A stretch of 64,000 bases of DNA from contig JASJFT010000138.1 in the NCBI GenBank assembly GCA_030770425.1, positions 56,544 to 120,543 on the forward strand. The letters run 5' to 3'. Under the pieces are notes generated by a model, which saw only the letters and a list, made by a program, of their open reading frames with translations, ran no database searches and was not told where the DNA came from. Positions 35,906 to 47,065 of the stretch are shown one piece after another. Both the position numbers and the translations under genes were made by a program. This DNA is from Darksidea phi (lineage: Eukaryota > Ascomycota > Dothideomycetes > Pleosporales > Lentitheciaceae). Each line of letters starts with the position of its first letter. Position 1 is the first letter of the stretch.

Positions 35906-36914
35906 TCAAAAATTATCCGGTGCCAGCTCAGGCCACTTCCCCAACATCGTATCCACCAGAGCTTTCGAAAGAACATTGTATCCCTAAACATCAATTAGCA
36001 CTCTCCCGCTCATCTTCACCTCAAAACACTGTAGCTTACTAACGCCCCTAAATGCAGCCCATCGGTAAAATACCCTTTCCGAAACTGCCTCGCAGTCTTC
36101 AACCCACACCCGGGCAACCGATCCTCGTCATACTTCTCCCCCTCCCCTTCCCCCTCTCGCCCCTGCTCCCCCAACGCAGCATCAATGCAAGCCTTCCAAA
36201 AATCCACACCGGCGACCCGCCCAGTCTCCTCATACTCTGCCGCAATTTCCATAATCTTGTCCGCATACCTCTTCTTGCTCAAATACGTCCTATACCCTCT
36301 ATCATTCTTCGGATCACGTCTGACCGTCGGAACTACCTCCACGCGTTCCCCATGCTCTTCATCGTCGTCGTCATCAGACAGGGGATCCGGGATATTGATA
36401 GGCGGTGGCGTGATGAGGATAACTTTAGTGTCGGGAAGGTTGTCTTGAGTCAAGATGGTTTCGACGAATTCGCGAATATTAGCTTCGAACTTGGGAAGCG
36501 GGACGTACTCGGATTTCCCGATGAAGCAGGCGTCGTTTGCGCCGAGAAATATGGTTACGAGAAGCGTGGGTGGGGCGGAGGGTGTGGTGATGCGGTCGAT
36601 TAGACGCTGGAAATCGCGCTTGATGATTTGCGATGTGTAGCTAGATGTAAGAAGTCAGTACTTCTGTCATATACACTGCATCAACTCGACTTGATGTAGG
36701 ATTTACCCCGCGTATCCTGTTGTATTATATCAGCCTTAAACGTGATCAAGAACTATCAGATCAACCAACCTTCGTTCACAATCTCTGCCTTGCCCTTATA
36801 CCAGGTTTGAAGGTGCCATCCAAATCCTTGCGTCTCCTCCTCGAAACCCCATTCCGTGAGAGAGTCGCCGAAGAGTATGATCTGCGGTAGCTTTGTCGAC
36901 ACGCTAGAGCCCAT
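35906..36914 (-). CDS. IAH1: GDSL/SGNH esterase, isoamyl acetate-hydrolysing type
   Basis: Four exons (36914-36770, 36716-36707, 36640-36040, 35983-35906) give 277 aa. The catalytic block I is IILFGDSLTEWG (Ser near residue 17), block III is FLGANDA, and block V is TDGLHLGALGYN with the Asp and His of the triad. There is no signal peptide, so it is cytosolic. The second exon is a 10-nt microexon; with its neighbours it makes IVNEGYAGYTS, the family's GxxGY block II that carries the oxyanion Gly. Compared with yeast Iah1 there is an acidic insertion (DDDDDEEHGE) and a Glu/Gly-rich one near residue 215. The substrate in this fungus is not known. Confidence 0.92.
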
Positions 36915-37370
36915 CTTGTTGCGAGGCTGTCCTTCGTAAGCGATCAGCTACAAGGCAAAATCGCGTTGGATTACTTCGGAGAGGCAAAGTTGATGAAAGA
37001 TCCTCGGTTGGAGTGCACTCGTGAGCCGCTACACAGTCGACGAAAGAACACTCTTGTATATGTTGCAGTCGCAGCCTGGTCTAACTCGACCTAACCGAAA
37101 ATAGCGACTTGGCCCTTGCCTGAGGCTATTGCAGCACAAAGACCTTATTTGCGCAATGTTGGTGTTCATTGATTTACTTACCATTGGTTCAATTCAGAGT
37201 CTTCATGAGAAAGATTAGCAATTATAGAAGGTTTCATTTGATGCCCAAAACCTCTTAGGCTATGCTATCCTATACAATTGCAATATAATACAGGTTTAAG
37301 AACTTCTCAAAGGTCACGATCTCGAACTATGATACTTTTGCTTTTTTTTCTTTCGACGAAGCAGAGATGT
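36915..37370. other. Intergenic spacer
   Basis: Separates two minus-strand genes. AT-rich near 37200-37340; nothing else seen. Confidence 0.4.
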
Positions 37371-38612
37371 TTACTTTTTCGAATCCTCCTCAGCCTTCTT
37401 TGCCAATTGCTCCGCCTCACTGCCCCTCTTCTTCAGAATCTCCGAAATCTCGCTTACAGTATCCTTGAGAATCTTTTGTGCCTCGTCACCATGCTTCTGC
37501 GCGACTTCTTGTATCTGGCCCAACTTGGGGATGATCTGATCGCCGCCGGGGATCTTGTTGAGATATTGGTCTAGATCACCGAAGCCGGATTCCTTCGCCT
37601 TGCCCGCCGCGCTCCTGACGTATGACTCGATGTCGCCGGTGTCGCCAGACTCAACGGCCTTCTTGATCTTCTGATATAATTCTTGTACATTGCCAGACTT
37701 GAGCGTATCTGCGTTCTCCTCAACGAGCTTCTTGACTTCGGGGTTCTTGTCAAGGTACGGCTTCGCCTGCTCCATACCCTTCTTCCATGCCTCATCGCCG
37801 AGTTGCTTGAGCTTGTCGACCTTCTCCTGCACAACATCCTGAATCTTCTTGACATTCTTGGCGCTCAGTCCAGTCTTGACGATGTCGCTGATCTGCTCCC
37901 ATGTCTTGTCGACCTCCTTCTTTGCCTCCGGTCCATAGTTCTGACCATATTCTTTCAGCTTATCGATGTTGCCACCAACCTTCTCCTTGAGCTGCGGGTG
38001 GTTGTCCATGATCTGCTGCGCTGCATCGCCAGCGAGGTCGCCTATCCGACCGAGGTGCTTCACGATGATGTTCCATGCCTTCTGGGCTGTGAGAATGCTA
38101 AGCTCCCCATTGCGCGCAAGGTCTTGTAGTTCAGTGTAGGCCTCCTTGACAATGCCATCGACCTCGTCGCCATGCTTCGCGCGGATGGCATCGAGGTCGT
38201 CGAAAGCAGTGTCAATGTAACCACCGACTCCCGGAACGAAAACGGCGTAGCTCTTGGCGGCATTGCGCAACCAGTCGAGCGCCTCATTTGGTTCTGGCGT
38301 TGAATCCTTGAGCTTCTTGGATGCTGATGAGACGTAGTCTTTTGTGGTCTTAGTAGCGTTTACGACTTCGCGGGCGCCGGATTGTCGGTACCAGAGGTAA
38401 CCAAGCGAGAAGGTGGCGAGCGAGCCGGCCAACCCGCCGATAGCTGCAGAGGATGCACCTGCACTTGGGCCGCTGGAGCTTGAGCTTGTCGTGGACTGGA
38501 AGCGCGGTATTTGTGCTTGAGTACGGACACGGGCATTGACTGATCGCGGGACAGGACGGCGGGCGCAGCGAGCTACGCTACCTGCGTTGGATGCAACTCG
38601 TTTTGAGATCAT
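37371..38612 (-). CDS. Mitochondrial membrane protein with long helical (apolipoprotein-like) region
   Basis: Intronless frame of 413 aa from the ATG at 38612 (MISKRVASNAGSVAR). The first 45 residues are rich in Arg/Ser with no acidic residues, a classic mitochondrial presequence. One glycine-rich transmembrane helix follows (AAIGGLAGSLATFSLGYLWY). The remaining 300 residues are amphipathic Lys/Glu/Asp helices with repeated LxxxGDEAxK-like units, resembling apolipoprotein/LEA-like or coiled-coil proteins. A similar architecture occurs in conserved but uncharacterised Pezizomycotina proteins. It may face the intermembrane space or matrix. No enzyme motif is visible. The open frame continues upstream but without a better start. 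Confidence 0.8.
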   Translation of the reverse strand: MISKRVASNAGSVARCARRPVPRSVNARVRTQAQIPRFQSTTSSSSSGPSAGASSAAIGGLAGSLATFSLGYLWYRQSGAREVVNATKTTKDYVSSASKKLKDSTPEPNEALDWLRNAAKSYAVFVPGVGGYIDTAFDDLDAIRAKHGDEVDGIVKEAYTELQDLARNGELSILTAQKAWNIIVKHLGRIGDLAGDAAQQIMDNHPQLKEKVGGNIDKLKEYGQNYGPEAKKEVDKTWEQISDIVKTGLSAKNVKKIQDVVQEKVDKLKQLGDEAWKKGMEQAKPYLDKNPEVKKLVEENADTLKSGNVQELYQKIKKAVESGDTGDIESYVRSAAGKAKESGFGDLDQYLNKIPGGDQIIPKLGQIQEVAQKHGDEAQKILKDTVSEISEILKKRGSEAEQLAKKAEEDSKK

Positions 38613-38998
38613 GGTGCAGGCGTGTATAATGAAGTAGACGGAGGCTGAAGAGCAATTGTAGCGAAGCAATTGAATTCGTACGACGAAGATAAAGTGTCTG
38701 GAAGCTGGGATAAAGGTGTTTTAAAGGAAGCTGGAGCTTGGGTAGCTTCCAGGGTCGTCGCTCTCCACAAGCTCGAGTGCGCGCCTGTGACGTAGCCATT
38801 ACGGCACGCTAAGAACCATGGGTAAACGCTCAGACCCGTATCATGCAAGGGACCACCTGTAGCAGTTTCGATTGGTCCATTATCTTTAAGCTCGCAGCTC
38901 TCCTGGCATGCAGGAATGACGATGGCGGGAGTACTAATTCCTGTTGGAGTCGTCACGAAACCTCTCTAGCTAAGTCTTATTCTCCCATACTAGGCTCA
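38613..38998. other. Intergenic spacer
   Basis: Between two minus-strand genes; no motif recognised. Confidence 0.4.
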
Positions 38999-40669
38999 TT
39001 ATGTCCTCAATTCCAACTCTGACCGACCCAACACCCTCTTCCTCACATAATAAAACACCACACCAACCACCCATATCCCCACCAAAACACCCGCCTGCAC
39101 CGGCGCAAACACGGCACCTCTGACAACTACAAACCCGCTGATGACTGCAAAGAGTATGGGGATGAGTATGAACGGCTTCACAGGCCTCTCTAACTCCGGC
39201 TCCTTGAAACGCAGGATGATCGCTCCGAGAACCGTCAGGAAGAAAAACGCATATTCCGCAAGTCCATTGAGCGTCAGCAATATCCGCATATTGCCGAGCA
39301 GGATGTAGATCGCCGAGAGGACAGTATTGAGCATGAGCGCGTTGATGGGCGACTCGCCCTTGTCCATTGCTTCGTCCGCGTCTCCGCCTTTGGCGCCGGC
39401 GGCTTTCGAGACTTTGAAGGTTGCGATCTGGCCTACGCTGCCTAAGAGGCGTGGGATCCAGTTCTTGTTGGCCGCTGCAACCGTCATGCGGCCGGCAACG
39501 AATGAGTTTCCAAGCGCGGAGCCGGCGATGACGAGGCAGATGAGGGCTGTTGCAAAGTAGGCTACACCTTTGCCGAGAAAATGTGTTACTGCTGTCTGTT
39601 TCGTTTATCAGTACCAGCTCATGAAGGCGTTGTGCCATCATCACTTACCACAGCAGCCGCATCTGTAGTCGACACCACCTTCCACGGCAGAAGGACGTAA
39701 TACGCAGCATTAGCCGCAACATAGCAGGCGACGATTGTAGGAATCGCCGTATTGATGGACAGTGGAAGCTGTTTCTTCAGATTTCGAAGCTCGGCAGCGA
39801 CGTAGTTTGCCTGTCCCGTCACACGTCAGTAGGGATAGCAAGACCGTCGGAGGCAAACATACCTTATCCCAACCCGAATAAGCCCAAAGCGCACCGTAAA
39901 GCGCTGTACTATAAAATCCCAAACACTGCCACACACCCACACCTCTCCAATCAAACAAACTTCCATCCGGCAATACCGTATCCCTAGGCTCAAACCACCC
40001 CTTCTCATGCCAATCGCTGCCTCCAAAATCCCTCCCTCCTCCTACAAAGATAAACACGACAGTAAGTCCCGCGACGATGAGCAGGAAGATGGTAAGAAAC
40101 TTGACTGCGACGAAAAAGCTACCCAGCCGTGTACTCGTCTTGGTGCTGATTGAATTCGCCGTACTGACAGTCAGCAAGACGAGCAAAGAAAGTAATTTAT
40201 GCGAGATAGGTGGGTGCGGTTCGTCCACGCCGAACGAGGAGTAAATCGACTCCACGAACACAATGCTCAGAATTGCTAGCGTAGCAGGCATCGTTGCAAC
40301 GATCCACGACCAAGCCGCCATATATCCAAATACCTCTCCATAAATATAGGAGAGGTAGGGTTGAATGCCTCCCTCGCCCGGAAAAGCTGTGCCAAGCTCC
40401 GCCATCGTGAGTGCACCTGTCCATGCCAACACGCCTCCGAGTAGCCATACCAACAGCGCAGCGCCTGGCGAGGGAACATTCGCGTCGATAGGTCCTGGAG
40501 ACGAAAAGACACCTGAGCCGATGACAATACTGATAAGAAGCGCAAAGCCGTCAACTGCGCCTAATCGACGTGCAAAAGTTCCTTGCGGTTGTGATTCCGG
40601 TTCCGCTTCTTGCACGACGCGAGCAGGGTCTTCGTCGCGAAGGAGAGGCGTTATCTCCGAGGGAGCCAT
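38999..40669 (-). CDS. APC-superfamily amino-acid permease (L-type/methionine-permease-like)
   Basis: Three exons (40669-39863, 39810-39649, 39595-38999) give 521 aa with about 12 hydrophobic segments. TM1 has the unwound-helix motif IGSGVFSSPG that binds substrate in this superfamily. TM2-3 show ALTMAELGTAFPGEGGIQPYL, with the family consensus G-E-GG-x-x-Y, and FGYMAAWSWI follows. YSGWDKANYVAAELRNLKK spans the first intron and is the conserved TM6-7 loop. The N-terminus has ITPLL, a dileucine-type sorting signal. Substrate cannot be fixed; the overall pattern is like LAT and Mup1-type fungal permeases. A region between TM8 and TM9 is Ala/Gly/Asp-rich. Confidence 0.9.
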
Positions 40670-41011
40670 TTTGTGGTGGTGAAGTGAAGAGTCGTGGGAA
40701 ATAGTGAGTTAGAAGGTGGCTGGTGGTTACATAATATGGCGGGTCAATTGCGTGCTTCTAGGGTCGCTCGGATAGGCGAATCGGGCATGAGATTCGAACG
40801 AAGTCGAGCGTCGATTTTTCGACCTACCAGTTCTGTTACATTATAAATGAGGCTATACTAGAAACACAGGGTATAACAAAGCGAGCAAATCAGTCAGACC
40901 GCAAGCTAGAGCCTTCTCAATCACGAATACACACCCCTCACCCACCCATTAAACAACCCTTTACCACTGGAAACCTCTTTTATGGCCATCGCCTTACAAA
41001 AGGACTTATCC
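40670..41011. other. Intergenic spacer
   Basis: Holds the promoter of the permease and the 3' UTR of the PhoD-like gene. A short stretch near 40790 looks superficially like a tRNA T-arm but does not fold as one. Confidence 0.4.
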
Positions 41012-43210
41012 TCACACCTCTAACGCTGGAATACTGAACCCATACCCTTCAGTATGCCCCTCGCGATCGCTAGGACTGATCTCCACCCTCAAGGTAATAT
41101 CCAACCCATAGGTTCCGCACAAACCCGTAGGTTTCAAGCCATCTGCAGCCGGATGCTTCGTACCTGCACCTTGTTCGCCCACGTGAATTGGCTTGCGCAT
41201 GTTGGCCTTTCGATCCGGAGGTGTAGATGTCTGCGCGGCCGTCGCTTCGCTGTTCGTAGCCGGTTCTGCTGCAGCGGCGGGTGGTGGCGCGGAAGAAGTG
41301 GCTGTAGGGGTAGCGTTGGATTCACAAATAATGGCGTAGTTACGGGAAGGCATGGTCGCGTGGTTTTTATCGGCAGTTTTCTTCTTGACGTCGCCGTTGG
41401 TGGCAGAGCCGTTGGCGGCACCATTCGCCGCGCCATTGGTCTTGTCGCCTTGGCCGGGGTCACGGTCGAAGATTTCGAGGAGTGTCTCGTCAGTGTCGTG
41501 GTCCAAATGATGGATCTTGTTGCGCTTGGCTAGCAAATTCGCGACGGCTTGCGGCGGAGGCTTGTTTGTGATAGCAGAACTAACGACGTTGGGCATGTAA
41601 CGATGGTCCTTCTCTGCCGTAATGCCTAGCTTCGGGTTGGAGTAGAAGCGCCCGACGGCTGCCAAGTGGACATCTCCTCCGAGGATCGTTACACGCACAG
41701 AGTGCGTCTTCGAGAAAGTTTGAAGCATATGGACTAGATCGCGACGCTCACGCTTGTGCTGATGCGCTGTGTAATGGTCGTCTAGATCGTCCAGCAAATC
41801 GACACTGCCATCGAACGAGTTGAACAGGCCACCCGCGAATCCGAAACGTTTGTTCAGGAATCTGATAGGTCCAATGATGGGAGAAGACAGAATGTTCTCC
41901 AGCCATTGCAAACGGGGGTACGCAATGGGCACGCCCAAGAGAAGCACCAAGTGCTTGAGGTTCTTGTTTGCCGAAAACTCCTTGTTTAGGCGGTCAAAGA
42001 TCATCTTGTACGTCTCCGGGTAGTTGATCTGATGCCGCGTGCGCTCGGTTCGCGCATCGATACCACAGAAAGCGATGCGTGCTCCGAGTTGGCAATAGAT
42101 GCTTCGACTGCGCTCTTCGACATATGGCCCAGGCTTTGAACCAATCAGATATGAGGGGTCATCCATATCGCCTGTCATAACGAATGTGTTTTTGAGCTGT
42201 ACTGGGTCAACAGGCGTCCCATCCATTGCAAGGTCCGTAGTATGTTTCGCGTCGGTAGTGAACGTGCTCTTCGGCGGAGCCATGTGATGCTGGAACAGGA
42301 GGTAGTACTTGTGTGCAACGCCTCCGATGCCTCTGAAGACAGCACATCGCATGAAACGATCGGTGTACGAGCCGAAGCCATCGATGATGTCGTGGTCATC
42401 CCAGATGTTAACCTGAGGAATCTGCCCATTCGCGGTCGAGAAGGGCTTCTGGCCATACCACTTCACATAGTTCTGGAAGTAGAACTCATCGCAATCGCCG
42501 CGCAGCTTCTCGCCAAAGGGGAACTCGCGTCGTTTGTGTGGGTTTGCAATCGTCGTCCAAGGCTCAAGCGGGCCGCCGTTTACTCGTACGCCGTCATTGT
42601 ATATCTGGTCGCCTCCACCAAGCATGACGTGGAACGGCTTCTGCTCGTGCATACGTAACACATCATTCCAGAGTGCAGGCCCAGACCAGGCGTCCACATC
42701 AGTACCAACACTGAAGCCATTGCACGAGTGGAAGAGGATGCGCATCGACTGCGAGATTGAGGGTATAGCAAAAGTTTGCGGCTTGTTTTCCTTCGCTTCC
42801 TCTACGTATGTCAATCCTTTAATGTCGTATGTCCACCGCGATTCAAATTGTTGGAACGGTACATCGATGGTGAAGCGCCAAAAGGCCCTGTTGGAATCCT
42901 CATATAGCTTCTCGCCATTGAGCGTCCTGCTTCCTACACCAGTAAACGAAGCCTTCTGCGCAGAGGGATCGACGGCGCCTGCGGGGGACAAGGTGAGCTG
43001 GGGATCTTGCTGGCCGGGTGTTGTGACAATCAAAATACTGCCGTGCCAGATAGGAGCGCCAGATTGCTCGTTGCTCATACGCCGGTAGTTCAGCAGCGGT
43101 CCGACGATGACCTCGAGCCCTTTAGACGTGCTGATGAGCTGTGGGCCTTGTCCAACACCTTGTACGCCGCTGATCTCGTCGGTGTGGGGGGTTTCTACGT
43201 GGGTCGCCAT
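41012..43210 (-). CDS. PhoD-like metallophosphatase
   Basis: Intronless frame of 732 aa with an ATG at 43210. Metal-binding blocks appear in order: FHSCNGFS, VMLGGGDQIYNDG (about 195-207), NIWDDHDIIDGFGSY (about 265-280) and LGGDVHLAAVG (about 508-518). These match the cytoplasmic fungal branch of the PhoD family. Around residues 590-610 there is an NGAANGA-type repeat, followed by a Pro/Ala/Thr-rich stretch, both likely disordered. The C-terminal GLCGTYGLDITLRVEISPSD is conserved in this group. There is no signal peptide. Bacterial PhoD cleaves phosphodiesters; the fungal substrate is unknown. A possible intron lies in the 5' UTR around 43220-43370. Confidence 0.9.
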   Translation of the reverse strand: MATHVETPHTDEISGVQGVGQGPQLISTSKGLEVIVGPLLNYRRMSNEQSGAPIWHGSILIVTTPGQQDPQLTLSPAGAVDPSAQKASFTGVGSRTLNGEKLYEDSNRAFWRFTIDVPFQQFESRWTYDIKGLTYVEEAKENKPQTFAIPSISQSMRILFHSCNGFSVGTDVDAWSGPALWNDVLRMHEQKPFHVMLGGGDQIYNDGVRVNGGPLEPWTTIANPHKRREFPFGEKLRGDCDEFYFQNYVKWYGQKPFSTANGQIPQVNIWDDHDIIDGFGSYTDRFMRCAVFRGIGGVAHKYYLLFQHHMAPPKSTFTTDAKHTTDLAMDGTPVDPVQLKNTFVMTGDMDDPSYLIGSKPGPYVEERSRSIYCQLGARIAFCGIDARTERTRHQINYPETYKMIFDRLNKEFSANKNLKHLVLLLGVPIAYPRLQWLENILSSPIIGPIRFLNKRFGFAGGLFNSFDGSVDLLDDLDDHYTAHQHKRERRDLVHMLQTFSKTHSVRVTILGGDVHLAAVGRFYSNPKLGITAEKDHRYMPNVVSSAITNKPPPQAVANLLAKRNKIHHLDHDTDETLLEIFDRDPGQGDKTNGAANGAANGSATNGDVKKKTADKNHATMPSRNYAIICESNATPTATSSAPPPAAAAEPATNSEATAAQTSTPPDRKANMRKPIHVGEQGAGTKHPAADGLKPTGLCGTYGLDITLRVEISPSDREGHTEGYGFSIPALEV

Positions 43211-44556
43211 TGCGCCGTTCGGGGTATCTGTAAGGAAGGCAGAAAATCGCGAAGGAGCGACACAATTGGCAATCTACACTATAGAAGTCCAGTCAGCAAG
43301 CGCATCGGCATTTTCACTCGCCAGCATGTGAACGTGCTATTTATCCTAATAACTACACTCACCTTGAGTCTTCCAAGCAGCCGTTGTTAGCTCTGGCCCA
43401 GTCGCAAAGGCACCCAAGCTGTCGCTCAATTGGGTTACGATTATTAGCGAAAGGCGAGGGGAAGAAAGAATGGAGTAATCTACGGCGGCATGGAGTATAA
43501 AAGGCGATCTAAGGAGGCTGAGTGACAGCGGCGAGGCGTGTACTCCTCTGTTGTGATGATCGTTGCTAGTTTCCAAGGAAGCGGATCGGGTTTCTTGGCT
43601 TGCTGCCGCTTAGCCGAGTTCATGACATCGTCGAGCTCTCTTGCAATACCACGAGTTTATCGCGATGCTACGAGAATAGTCTTAGGAATATATCCCAACT
43701 CCAAATACTTCGCTTGAAGCTCCTCAACCTCGCCTTGAACAGTCATCAAGTTCCGAACCATGCTGGTCCTAGCAATTTCTTACCAGTTTCTAGTTTCGCA
43801 ACAATTAGTGCCGCGACATGTGATAACTAAAAGACAGCAATGAACGATGCGTAAAACTACCTATTATTCAACTTGATTTGCAGCCTTCACCTTCGCTTGA
43901 ACGACACTGAGCATCCGTTCTTCCGTCTTCCCTCTCACTCCACATAGTCATCGGTCTAAGTTCCATTCCGACAATACAGTCATATTTAGAAGTCGACGTA
44001 CACTGTAGCGGACTGCAATCTCTACCCCTAATAAAATTATCTACTGCATGAAATAACTTTTAGCTAGTTTTGTCATTAAAGGCTATTGAGATACGTAGTA
44101 CACAGAAGAACAACGTAGCTCCCAGCATTTTTTTTTAACGAGAGACTAGTATCCGCAGACTTATGCTCTAGTAGTTTGTACTTCTGCCTGTTGGTGCTTC
44201 ATTTTCAGCGTACCAGCCATCTAGAGTCCTGGTGGCTGTCGCTTGTTGACGCCACCTTTTCAAGCAACTATTAGGCGGACCATTTCCTGCTTAGAACTTA
44301 AGGTAACTGTTATTCGGAGACCTATTGTTCATCTAACGCCACGGAGGGGTTCCGCTAGCGGTTTGATGCGTCAATGTCCGATGGTCGTTGGGCTAGCACC
44401 AGCGTCCCGCCATCTTACGCGTGGTTGGCCTGTGTGTTCGTTCGCAAGCAGTAACCACGCCTCTCTTTCACATGGCTTCCTCGTTTCTGAATACCCTTTC
44501 TCGCAAACTGCTACACTCCATCCACAGACGTTGTCTGCTATAAGATCGCACCTACG
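43211..44556. other. AT-rich intergenic region
   Basis: No gene is supported. The segment 43850-44150 is AT-rich with poly-T. It marks the left edge of a gene-poor block that runs to about 48.2 kb. Confidence 0.5.
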
Positions 44557-46033
44557 ATGTTGTCCGGCCAACACGAAGGCGACACCGAGTCTTCGTTTTC
44601 ATTCCGGTTCCTCCCTGTCAATTTCGACGCCACCGAAGACGTCGAAAAGTACCGCTCGGGAGGCTTTCATTCTGTGCATCTGGGCGACTGGTATGATAAC
44701 AAGCGCTATAGAGTTGTGCACAAGCTCGGCGCCGGCGGCTTTTCTACCGTCTGGCTTGCGCGGGACGAAATAGAGCATCAATGGGTAGCACTAAAAATAG
44801 TTGTCGCCGACAAGTCTTCCTCAGTGAAGGCCAAGAGTCTCTTCTGCCATCATGCTGCCTCAGAGTACGCCAATGGAACAAGCTTCGTCGTGGAGCATCG
44901 GAACTTCACTATTGATGGGCCAAACGGATGCCATCTATGTCTCGTCTTGCCAGTTTTAGGTCCATCTGCGTCTCAGCTTTCTAGTGGCTTTGATTCTAGG
45001 ATCGAATCGTGGCCATCTCGTAGCGCCGGTTATCAAGCTATGAAGGCGTTGGCTGAGCTACACGCGTCAGGTTTGTGTCATGGAGGTGAGTTTTTTGTCG
45101 AAGTAAATCAACGTTCAACTCTTTTATTTCTTTGCTAACATTGAATAGACGTAACAACAGCGAACATAATATTTACTCTGTCAGATTTTGATCAGTATAC
45201 GGAGGATGGCATCTGCCACTTATTTGGCGCACCTAAGAAAGAACCGCTCGAAACCGAGTCTGGAGAAACACCAGGTTCAGAAGCTCCACGATATATTGTC
45301 AAGGCATTAGATTTTCTTTCCCCTGAGGAGAACATTATCAGAGAAGATATCAGACTTATCGACTTCGACCAATCTTTTCCCGTCACGTCCCCGCCCCAAG
45401 AAATGCTAGGAACTCCAGCTGAGTTTTAAAGCCCAGGGGTGGCAATTGGCTTAAAAGCCAGTACCGCAAGCGACGTTTGGGCTCTTGGCTGTTTCATATT
45501 CCGACTTCGATCTGGGGAATGTCCTTTCTCTGGCTATGAAGTTACGTCGCCCGCGGATCTGATGCGTGTCATTATTCAAGCCCTCGGGGACCCGCCTAAG
45601 TCATGGGGGGATACGCTATTTGATTATTATGAGCAACCGACAAAAGACCCTGCAAATGGCGAGCCAGTCCACAAGTGGGACTGGAAACGACCAATAAAGG
45701 ATCTAGTTTACAAGATTTGGGATCAGCCCGAGCGCGGTATCGCGATGGACTGGTAAGATCCGAGCGGAGCGTTCGGTCTTCAAAAAGGAGGAAAATCAAC
45801 CATACCCTTCATACTTTTCTGGCATGTTCTGGAAGCCCACGGCTACAAAGATCGATAATGTGTACCTGTATGGTTATGCTGACAAAACGGATGATCTCCT
45901 AGAAGCATTGCCAAAGATTGAGAAGCGCGAGGCAGCCCTGCTCTACGACTTGTTGTCTAAAATATTTGTTTACGACCCATTAAAACGAATCACTGCGGCG
46001 GAGATGCTGTCCCATCCTTGGTTTCAACTATGA
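44557..46033 (+). pseudogene. SRPK-like serine/arginine protein kinase pseudogene (nonsense codon and frameshift)
   Basis: Reading frame in segments: exon 44557-45085, intron 45086-45148, then 45149-46033. It has the kinase Gly-loop LGAGGFSTVWLARD, the catalytic Lys in VALKIV, a catalytic loop HGDVTTANIIF, DFD in place of DFG, and SDVWALGCFIFRLRSGECPF, as in fungal SRPK-like kinases. Two lesions break it: an in-frame TAA at 45427-45429, right after GTPAEF in the activation segment, and an extra T at 45754 that shifts the frame. Beyond each lesion the frame stays open and family-like, ending HPWFQL at 46033. CAA to TAA would be a C-to-T change in a CpA context, as RIP makes. Few other changes suggest recent loss, or a sequencing error. 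Confidence 0.75.
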
Positions 46034-47065
46034 ACCACCAAATATGAATAGCACCCACCCAGCACGTCGAGGTATATATACTTGGATAGGTCAAATGCAG
46101 ACTCGACGAGACATAAGCCAGGTTGCCCACACGATCCAGATAGGCTATCCAATGAATAGAATAGAAGAACGTCCATTAGGTGGAGGGTCTAGCGCGATGC
46201 TAGGCGTGAGAACCATCCGGTGTATTTAATATTTGTCTGCGGACCTCAAATGTTTACTAAAGGAGGTATATGCCGGCTATCTCAATGGGCCCAACCTGCT
46301 ATTCCAATGCGAAAAGGCTTATCCTATAGTTTCATTACTGCTCTGCTCCAATTTCGGCTTGCTTTTAATTGTGGCGCGTGCCGCAATGACGACAATGCGT
46401 GGCGGTACACTTTCCACTATTACTACCAACGACTCAAAAAGCGGGAGAACAATGATTAGCTGAGCAACGTTGGTCTAGATCATGTACTCCATTCAATCAA
46501 ACGCCCCCCCTCCCCCCTCCTGGCTACTAAAGAGGCTACAGTTTTATATGCGCTCTTTCAGATAAATGGGCACTTCAGTCAAATAATGTATATTTCTATG
46601 GGACTGCTACACACCATCCATGGAATTGTGTGCTTTATGCATGCCTCAATTAAGGAGAAATTCACGAGTAGGAGTCCCGTAAATATTATATTAGATTTAA
46701 CTCTTCACGGTCGGTTGCAATATAAAGCGCTGCGTAGGAAATAAATAATATACCTTTGGAGGAATAAGAAACCATTTAGACACATTTGCGAATAGCACGA
46801 GGAAAGTTCCACTTTTCTACCTTCCTATCCAATCATAGCTAGTCAATGAATACCAGATGGTCTTCCGATCATTGGCCATTAGTTCATGCGAACTCCATAC
46901 TCCAGCCAGCTCGTTCTAGAGAATATTCGTGCATCGTCACAAGGAAATCCGAAAGATAGGCTACCGAAACCTTCATTCCAGTAGTCGGTCAAACGCCGAC
47001 GAGGAAAGGAAGACCACAAATGAAAATATAACCGTTCGGCATGTTAACTATCCGTATACGGGAAT
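46034..47065. other. AT-rich gene-poor spacer
   Basis: About 1 kb between the kinase pseudogene and the histone variant. No supported coding region; a C-run occurs near 46506-46520. Confidence 0.45.

Noticed and set aside
40775..40860. tRNA-like stretch with a gattcgaac block on the plus strand
   Set aside because: Read on the minus strand the block looks like a T-loop, but the flanking bases do not form T-, anticodon or acceptor stems.
45754..45840. Possible GT-AG intron starting at the gtaag near 45753
   Set aside because: No acceptor in reach gives the right phase, whereas removing a single T leaves a continuous family-like frame, so a frameshift is the better reading.
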